A DNA stretch of 64,000 bases. Origin: Pseudomonas violetae. GTDB taxonomy: Bacteria; Pseudomonadota; Gammaproteobacteria; Pseudomonadales; Pseudomonadaceae. The translations under genes and the position numbers were made by a program. Every line of letters starts with the position of its first letter. Position 1 is the first letter of the stretch. Location of the stretch: positions 62,001 through 126,000 of the forward strand of contig NZ_JAKNRW010000005.1 of NCBI RefSeq assembly GCF_023072615.1, written 5' to 3'. The notes beneath the pieces are model-generated. The model searched no databases. It was given only the letters and a program-made list of their open reading frames with translations, and was not told the origin of the DNA. Below are positions 54,608-64,000 of this stretch, piece by piece.

Positions 54608-54684
54608 GCTGTCGAAGGCTGCGATCTTTTGATGTTTGTTGTCTTTTAAAGTCAAAAGATCGCAGCCTCGTTGCACTCGACAGC
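54608..54684. repeat. Long nested inverted repeat (REP-like second type)
   Basis: GCTGTCGA + AGGCTGCGATCTTTTGA (54608-54632) mirrors TCAAAAGATCGCAGCCT (54652-54668) and TCGACAGC (54677-54684). It lies between convergent genes and probably ends both transcripts. The GGCTGCGATCTTTTGA core is a repeat type common in fluorescent pseudomonads. Confidence 0.8.
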
Positions 54685-54697
54685 GCCTGCACAGTTC

Positions 54698-55075
54698 CTA
54701 CGACAGCATGTCCTGCATCAATTCCTGCAACACATCCAGATCGAACGGCTTGCCCAGGATGGGCGCTTTACGGGTAATCGGGCTATCCGTCTCGCGGATT
54801 TCCTGCGGGTAGCCGCTGATGAAAATCACCTTGAGTTCCGGTCGCAGTTTCACGGCAGGCTCGGCAATCTGCACACCCGAAATGCCACCCGGAAGGCGGA
54901 AGTCGGTGATCATCATGTCCAGGTGCGGTTTGCTCGCGAGGATTGCGAAGGCCTGCTCGCCGTTTTCAGCCTGCAATACGCGGTAGCCCTCCCCCGATAA
55001 ATAAGCGGACAACACCATCAATATCGAGGGGTCATCCTCGACGACAAGTACTACATCTTGCGCATCTTCACTCAT
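54698..55075 (-). CDS. Single-domain response regulator
   Basis: The 125-residue receiver domain has acidic pocket Glu13-Asp14-Asp15, phospho-acceptor Asp58 (MMITDFRLPGG), Ser/Thr in FISGY and Lys in LGKPF. There is no output domain. ATG 55075 follows AAAGG. It may carry phosphate between the kinases of this island. Confidence 0.88.
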   Translation of the reverse strand: MSEDAQDVVLVVEDDPSILMVLSAYLSGEGYRVLQAENGEQAFAILASKPHLDMMITDFRLPGGISGVQIAEPAVKLRPELKVIFISGYPQEIRETDSPITRKAPILGKPFDLDVLQELMQDMLS

Positions 55076-55152
55076 GGGAAGCCTTTGTTCGGTCAATAGC
55101 TGCTGATACGACCGTGGGGTCGACCAGAGGTTGCGTTTATCTGGCTGATTTC

Positions 55153-56334
55153 CTACAGCGGCAGACAAACGCGAAACAGGGCGCCTTCGCCAATCCGGCT
55201 TTCGACGGTAAGGGTACCGCCATGGGCCGTCACAATCTGTTCTGAAATAAACAGGCCCAGGCCCAGTCCGGCGACGGCATGCTTGGCCGTGACGCGCTCG
55301 AATTGCTGGAAGATCCGCTTCTGGTTCTCTTCACCAATGCCGATCCCTTGATCCCGCACTTCCACCCGCGCCTGACCGTTGTCACTGTACACCTTCACGG
55401 CGATCGGGCTCTTGGCGCCGTACCGTAAAGCGTTGGTCAACAAGTTTGAGATCACTTGTTCGATGCGAAATTCATCCCAATTGCCCACCACAGGTTCATC
55501 GGCATCCAGGGCGACCGAGGATTCGGCGGCGTCAATTTGCGGAGCGAAGTTTTGCAGCAAACCACGCACCAGCGCCGTGAGATCGAAACGGTTCGGGCGG
55601 ATCGACAGTTTGCCGGTGCGAATGCGCGAGACATCCAGCATGTCCTCGATCAGGCGGATCAGGCTTTTGATCTGCCGTTCGTCGCGATCGACCATGGCGT
55701 GCATCTTGTCCAGGGTGAATGCGGCGGCGTTATCCCTGGCCAGGTGCATCTTGCGCAACTGGGTTTCCAGGATCAGGCCATTAAGCGGAGTACGCACTTC
55801 GTGGGCGACGATGGACATGAAGTCATCGCGCATGCGCACCGCCTGTTGCAATTCCAGCTGGGTACTCTGCAGCTGCTGGAGCAACGCTCCCTGCTCGCGG
55901 CGGCTTTGCTCAAGCGCCTCGACCTGCTGTTTCATCGCTTTGCTCTGGCGATAGAGGTCGACGAACACATTGACCTTGCTCTTCACCGCGTGGATATCCA
56001 GCGGCTTGTGCAGGAAGTCCACGGCCCCGCTTTCATAGCCTTTGAACGCGTAGTTCAGCTCGCGACCGGCAGCGCTGACAAACACGATCGGGATGTTGCG
56101 GGTCTTTTCCGTACCGCGCATCAACTCGGCCAGCTCAAAACCGTTCATGCCGGGCATCTGCACGTCGAGAATGGCCATGGCGAACTCGTGCTGCAGCAGC
56201 AGGGACAAGGCTTCATCGGCGGACAAGGCTTTGTAGACCGTACGATCTTCACGCTTGATCAGCGCTTCGAGCGCCAGCAGGTTCTCTGGCAGATCGTCGA
56301 CGATCAGCAGTTTGGCTTGAATATTACTTAGCAT
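55153..56334 (-). CDS. Receiver-histidine kinase (REC-HisKA-HATPase)
   Basis: The 393-residue cytosolic protein has a receiver (about 8-122, Asp57 in AILDVQMPG), coiled coil (about 130-168), HisKA with His178 in IVAHEVRTPLNG, and an ATPase domain (about 280-390, GLGLGLFISEQIV). The receiver-first order means another kinase can control it, and the large hybrid kinase upstream is the obvious candidate. The start overlaps the end of cheB by 7 bases. Confidence 0.88.
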   Translation of the reverse strand: MLSNIQAKLLIVDDLPENLLALEALIKREDRTVYKALSADEALSLLLQHEFAMAILDVQMPGMNGFELAELMRGTEKTRNIPIVFVSAAGRELNYAFKGYESGAVDFLHKPLDIHAVKSKVNVFVDLYRQSKAMKQQVEALEQSRREQGALLQQLQSTQLELQQAVRMRDDFMSIVAHEVRTPLNGLILETQLRKMHLARDNAAAFTLDKMHAMVDRDERQIKSLIRLIEDMLDVSRIRTGKLSIRPNRFDLTALVRGLLQNFAPQIDAAESSVALDADEPVVGNWDEFRIEQVISNLLTNALRYGAKSPIAVKVYSDNGQARVEVRDQGIGIGEENQKRIFQQFERVTAKHAVAGLGLGLFISEQIVTAHGGTLTVESRIGEGALFRVCLPL

Positions 56335-56909
56335 GCGATTCGTTCCAGCTCGACAAGCAGACGGCCGATGCCGTGAATGGGAAGAATGTGGTCCGGCTGG
56401 TGGGTGGCCAATGCCGCCAACGGCATGGTTGCCACCTGCGCCTCCTGGGGGTCCTGGACGATGGTCAGGCCGCCCCGTTCCTTGACCTGTGCCAGGCCAT
56501 CGGCACCGTCGCGGTTGGCGCCGGTCAACAGCACTGCGGCGAGCTTGCCGCCATAGGCATCCGCCGCGGACTCGAACAAGTAGTCGATGGCCGGGCGTGA
56601 ATGGTGCACGCGATCTTCCAGACTCAGGGAAAAGGTCCGGTCCTGCTCCACCGACAGGTGATAACCGGGCGCGGCAAAATACAGCGTGCCCAGGGCTATA
56701 GGCGTCTTGTCACTCGCTTCCAGCACCGGCATCGATACCCTGCGGGAGAACACCTCGGTCAGATGACTGCGGCGCTCATCCGGCAAGTGCAGCACCACGA
56801 TGATCGGCAGCGTGAACCCATCGCGCAGCGGGCCGAGAATGTTCAGCAACGCTTCTACACCGCCCGCCGAGGCACCGATCACGATGGCTTCTATCGAAGG
56901 ATTGCTCAT
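56328..56909 (-). CDS. CheB-type methylesterase, catalytic domain only
   Basis: The 193-residue product has the CheB Ser-His-Asp triad: Ser14 (GASAGGVEAL), His41 (VVLHLPDERRSHL) and Asp134 (TGANRDGADG). The usual N-terminal receiver is absent, so activity is not set by CheA phosphorylation of its own chain. No chemoreceptor gene is in the window. It overlaps cheR by 4 bases (ATGA). Confidence 0.88.
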   Translation of the reverse strand: MSNPSIEAIVIGASAGGVEALLNILGPLRDGFTLPIIVVLHLPDERRSHLTEVFSRRVSMPVLEASDKTPIALGTLYFAAPGYHLSVEQDRTFSLSLEDRVHHSRPAIDYLFESAADAYGGKLAAVLLTGANRDGADGLAQVKERGGLTIVQDPQEAQVATMPLAALATHQPDHILPIHGIGRLLVELERIAC

Positions 56910-57720
56910 GATTTGCGGTAGATCCGTTCTTGTTTGACCAAGGGTTCGAACTGCTTGCCGAAGGCTGAAAACTCCGGCGTTTCCTTGCTGCCCAGCACCA
57001 GGAATCCCCGATGACAGAGGGACTCGTGAAACAAACCAAAAGCTCTGTCCTGAAGTTTTTTGTTGAAATAAATCAACACGTTACGACAGGAAATTAATTG
57101 AGTTTCTGAGAACACGCTGTCGGTGGCCAGGCTATGATCGGCAAAGGTCACGTTGTCGCACAGTGACTTGTCGAAAATCGCGTAGCCATAAGCGGCCGTG
57201 TAGTACTCGGAGAAGGAACGCTGGCCACCGGCCTTCTGGTAGTTGGCCGTGTAGGCACGCACGTTTTCCATGGAGAAGATGCCTTGCTTGGCCTTGTCCA
57301 GGGAACGCGGGTTGATGTCGGTAGCGTAGATGATGGTGCGATCCAGCAAGCCTTCTTCGCGCAGCAGAATCGCCATCGAATATACCTCTTCACCCGTACT
57401 GCAGCCGGCGATCCAGATTTTGATCGAGGGATAGGTCTTGAGCAACGGCACCACTTCCTGGCGAATGGCCAGAAAGTGCGATGGGTCGCGAAACATCTCG
57501 CTGACTGGAATTGTCAGCAACTGCAGCAGTTGCATGAACGCGGTCGGGTCATGCAAGACTTTTTCCTGCAGCGCCGAAATGGTCGCACATTCGAACTGCC
57601 CCAACGCGTGCTGGACCCGGCGCTTGATCGAAGCGCCGGAATAGTCGCGAAAGTCATAGCTGTACTTGAGGTAAATCGCCTCGATCAACAGCCGCAATTC
57701 GATTTCGGTATTGGCTTGCA

Positions 57721-57721
<1 letters not shown>
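56906..57721 (-). CDS. CheR-type methyltransferase
   Basis: The 271-residue product has an N-terminal helical domain, then the SAM-binding core with IKIWIAGCSTGEEVYSMAI (about 95-113), ATDINPRSLDKAK and CRNVLIYF. It resembles CheR but is encoded in a kinase cluster. GTG 57721 is preferred since it overlaps the upstream TAG stop (TAGTG) and starts MQANTEIELRLLIEAIY; an earlier GTG at 57748 would add nine residues. With CheB it makes a methylation module whose target is unknown, perhaps the neighbouring CHASE3 kinase. Confidence 0.88.
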
Positions 57722-61215
<3,494 letters not shown>

Positions 61216-61474
61216 GTGGGAGCCTTGTCGAACTGTTAAAAAACACGGAGTTTGCCCCATAACGGGCATGTTGATCCAATTTTCTGACGGGAATTTCAGC
61301 AAAATCCTACATTCAGCTGCTCCTGAACGAAGGAGCGGTTATCCTTGCCGAAATTGAGCAGCTATTCTTTTTTCAGCACGAGGGGAACTTGTCGGGCCCC
61401 GCTGTTTACTCAAGCAAGACCCCGGCGAATTTGATCGGCCGGCCATCGCAACTTCAACCTTTGGAAACCCTATT

Positions 61475-61843
61475 ATGTCTGCCGCCGCGCCCATCATTCT
61501 GGTAGTCGAAGACGACGACATCGTGCGCATGTTGATCGTCGATGTGCTGGAGGAGCTCGAATTCGAGGTACTGGAGGCTGATGGCGGTGAACAGGCACTG
61601 ACGTTTCTGGCAAACGAGGATCAGCCTATCGATCTGATGATGACTGATGTGGGTTTACCGGTTATGGACGGTCGTGAACTGGCCGACCGGGCCCGTAAAC
61701 TGCGCTGCGCCTTGCCGATCCTGTTTGCCAGCGGCTATGCCGAAAACATAGATGTGCCCTCGGATATGCATTTGATTGGCAAACCGTTCTCGATCGATGC
61801 ACTGCGGGACAAGGTAAAGGGCATCCTGCAGGCCGTACGCTAA
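61475..61843 (+). CDS. Single-domain response regulator
   Basis: The 122-residue receiver has an acidic cluster EDDD (12-15), phospho-Asp58 (MMTDVGLPVMDG), Ser in FASGY and Lys in IGKPF. It is divergent from the large hybrid kinase operon and is probably part of its phosphorelay. No output domain. Confidence 0.88.
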   Translation: MSAAAPIILVVEDDDIVRMLIVDVLEELEFEVLEADGGEQALTFLANEDQPIDLMMTDVGLPVMDGRELADRARKLRCALPILFASGYAENIDVPSDMHLIGKPFSIDALRDKVKGILQAVR

Positions 61844-61936
61844 ACCTGCACGGCGCCAGGATCGCCGTGGACTGTGGTTTAATTGCGCGCATTTTTTCGC
61901 CCTGTGCCCCCCGCCCGCTTCAAGGAACAACCCTCA

Positions 61937-63232
61937 ATGAGTCAGCCCCGCGCAACCAAAGTCCTGGTCATTGGTTACGTATGGCCCGAGCCCCGCTCCT
62001 CGGCGGCCAGCGGTCATGTGATGCAAATCCTCGAAACCTTCCGGCAGCAAGGCTGGGACATCACTTTCAGCAGCCCCGCGGGCGCCGGTGAACACCCGGC
62101 GGATCTCACGGCCCTGGGCATTCGCCAGACGCCGATCGAGCTCAACAGCAGCAGTTTCGACTCGTTCGTCACTGAACTGGCGCCGGACGTCGTGCTGTTC
62201 GACCAGTTCATGATGGAAGAACAGTTCGGCTGGCGAGTGGAAAAGCACTGCCCCAATGCATTGCGGGTGCTTGAGACTTCCGATCTGCAGAGCCTGCGTC
62301 ACGCGAGGCACCAACGACTCAAGGAGCGCTTGAAGGTCAACGATGACCTTGAAGACTTCAACGAATTGTTTGCACCAGCGTTACGGCAGGAATTCGAACT
62401 CATGGCCGATTCCGACCTGGCCAAGCGCGAGATCGCCGCCATTTATCGCTGCGACCTGACGCTGATGATCTCCGAGGTGGAGATCGAGTTGCTGGTGCAG
62501 CAGTTCAAGTTGCCGCGTGAACTGCTGCACTGGTGTCCGTTGATGATTGAGGTACCGACCGAGCCATTGCCACTATTTGAGGACCGCGCCCATTTTCTCA
62601 GCATTGGCAACTTCCGCCATGCGCCGAACTGGGATGCCGTGTTATGGCTCAAAACCACGATCTGGCCGTTGATTCGCCAGCAGTTGCCGGGTGCCCAGTT
62701 ACACATCTACGGAGCTTATACGCCGCCCAAGGCAACAGCCCTGCACAACGCGGCCCAGGGTTTTCATGTCATGAACTGGGCTGAAGATGCCTTGCAAGTG
62801 ATGTCAGCGGCCCGGGTGTGCCTGGCACCGTTGCGCTTTGGTGCGGGTATCAAGGGCAAACTGGTGGATGCGATGCTTTGCGGCACACCGAATGTCACCA
62901 CCCCGGTGGGGGCTGAAGGCATGCACGGTCTGGAACCGTGGCCAGGCGCAGTGACACGGACTGCCCAGGCGTTTGCCGACAGTGCGGTGCACTTGCACAA
63001 TGACCGCGCAGGCTGGCTGAACGCGCAGGCCAAAGGCCTGCAATTGCTGGGGCGCCGGTATCGCCAGACGGCGCATGGCCCGGCGCTGATCGCCCGAATT
63101 GAAGAATGCCGTCGAAGCCTGGTTTCAATCAGGCGGGACAACTTTACCGGTAGCATGCTGCGCCATCATCAGCACAAGAGCACTCAGTACATGTCGCAAT
63201 GGATTGAAGCGAAGAACCGTCAGCCCCAATGA
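61937..63232 (+). CDS. Glycosyltransferase (GT-B fold, family 4-like)
   Basis: The 431-residue product has an N-terminal half opening KVLVIGYVWPEPRSSAASGHVMQILETF and a C-terminal half with SIGNFRHAPNWDAVLWL and the nucleotide-sugar segment LAPLRFGAGIKGKLVDAMLCGTP, typical of GT4 enzymes. ATG 61937 follows AAGGAACAA. The acceptor is unknown; no other surface-sugar genes are present in the window. Confidence 0.8.
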   Translation: MSQPRATKVLVIGYVWPEPRSSAASGHVMQILETFRQQGWDITFSSPAGAGEHPADLTALGIRQTPIELNSSSFDSFVTELAPDVVLFDQFMMEEQFGWRVEKHCPNALRVLETSDLQSLRHARHQRLKERLKVNDDLEDFNELFAPALRQEFELMADSDLAKREIAAIYRCDLTLMISEVEIELLVQQFKLPRELLHWCPLMIEVPTEPLPLFEDRAHFLSIGNFRHAPNWDAVLWLKTTIWPLIRQQLPGAQLHIYGAYTPPKATALHNAAQGFHVMNWAEDALQVMSAARVCLAPLRFGAGIKGKLVDAMLCGTPNVTTPVGAEGMHGLEPWPGAVTRTAQAFADSAVHLHNDRAGWLNAQAKGLQLLGRRYRQTAHGPALIARIEECRRSLVSIRRDNFTGSMLRHHQHKSTQYMSQWIEAKNRQPQ

Positions 63233-63311
63233 CCCGAGCGGGTTAGCGGGTGGCGTTCCCGGCTCGGAAAGAGGCATGATCGGCCGGCGAAAACAATAAA
63301 AGCGCCCTGAC

Positions 63312-64000
63312 ATGACCCGAGCAGCCAGAGTCACCGACCCTTCCTACGAGCTGATGGACGACCATAACGGGTTGTCCATCATCTATCGCCAGCACGGCTT
63401 CCCCTGCCCCCTGGTCCGTTGGCATTTCCACAAAGAATACGAACTGCACCTGATCGTCGCCAGCTCCGGAAAAGTGTTCATCGGCGATTACATTGGCAAC
63501 TTCTATCCGCAAAGCCTGTTCCTCACCGGCCCCAATTTGCCCCATAACTGGATCAGCCAAGTGGCCGAGGACGAAGTGGTGCCCAAGCGGGACATGCTGG
63601 TCAACTTCACGGACGAACTGTTCGACAGTGGCCACCTGGTATTCGCCGAACTCAAGACCCTGGCGCCCCTGCTGGAGCGCGCGCAATACGGTATTGAATT
63701 CCGCTGCAAGCGCACCATCCGCCAAGCCATGGGCCTGATGCAACGAATCGCCGACACCCACGGAGTGACCCGTCTGGGGCATTTTTTCATCCTGATGGAG
63801 TTGCTGGCGGCTTCTGACGACTTTCAGTTGCTGTCTGGCGCCACTTCACCGCAGCTGGCCGACGAGCACAACGTCGACCGTACCAACCGCGCGGTCGATT
63901 ATATTTTTGCGCACTACGCCCGGGAGCTTCCACTGGAAGAGGTCGCCGAGCACCTGGGCATGAAACCGACCTACTTCAGTCGAGTGTTCAAGCAGTCCAC
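63312..64000 (+). CDS. mtlR: AraC family regulator, probably MtlR (3' end outside window)
   Basis: The frame is open to the last base. The visible 229 residues hold a cupin-like sensor part (about 15-110: LVRWHFHKEYELHLIVASSGKVFIGDY) and the start of an AraC helix-turn-helix (LPLEEVAEHLGMKPTYFSRVFKQS). The wording matches MtlR, the activator of mannitol, sorbitol and arabitol uptake genes in Pseudomonas. The mtl transport operon would be expected just beyond the right edge. Confidence 0.75.
   Translation, partial: MTRAARVTDPSYELMDDHNGLSIIYRQHGFPCPLVRWHFHKEYELHLIVASSGKVFIGDYIGNFYPQSLFLTGPNLPHNWISQVAEDEVVPKRDMLVNFTDELFDSGHLVFAELKTLAPLLERAQYGIEFRCKRTIRQAMGLMQRIADTHGVTRLGHFFILMELLAASDDFQLLSGATSPQLADEHNVDRTNRAVDYIFAHYARELPLEEVAEHLGMKPTYFSRVFKQS

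Overview
The window is chromosomal DNA from a fluorescent-type Pseudomonas, most likely the P. fluorescens group. This is inferred from high GC content, tightly packed operons, REP/REPIN repeats between genes, and a complete mexS-mexT-mexEF-oprN locus with a probable mtlR at the right edge. No tRNA, rRNA, CRISPR array, insertion sequence or intact prophage was seen.

Left third (1-20 kb). The window opens inside pqiB, followed by the lipoprotein gene pqiC. Next comes an orphan tyrosine recombinase whose leader holds a hairpin cluster and a striking palindrome, then an HPP membrane protein. Two acyl-CoA blocks converge. The + strand block (4.3-6.6 kb) has 3-hydroxyisobutyryl-CoA hydrolase and an acyl-CoA dehydrogenase, which suits valine catabolism. 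The - strand block (12.8-7.2 kb) has acyl-CoA synthetase, HSD10-like SDR, thiolase, acyl-CoA dehydrogenase and enoyl-CoA hydratase, which suits a 2-methylbutyryl-CoA/isoleucine type route, with an AraC-type regulator upstream. An efeU-efeO-efeB-efeO iron uptake operon with Fur-like boxes follows, then pssA.

Middle (20-38 kb). This mosaic region holds two decayed genes (an SDR and a response-regulator receiver), a FAN1-like nuclease gene coupled to an XPD/DinG-type helicase with its own nuclease-like domain, and small genes of unknown function. It continues with an FAD amine oxidase plus a SnoaL-AraC regulator, a UvrD-like helicase, a pirin, pgm, and a MocR regulator overlapping an unrecognised 484-residue gene.

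Right part (38-64 kb). mexS is divergent from mexT, and mexE-mexF-oprN follow with palindromes in the mexE promoter. An AaeB/AaeX/AaeA-type efflux operon follows, then a TPR protein. From 51.4 to 61.8 kb is a dense signalling island: a double KaiC ATPase, a hybrid kinase with a degenerate receiver, a single receiver, a receiver-kinase, stand-alone CheB and CheR, a 1164-residue CHASE3-GAF hybrid kinase with three receivers, and another single receiver. A glycosyltransferase and a truncated AraC-family gene (probably mtlR) close the window.
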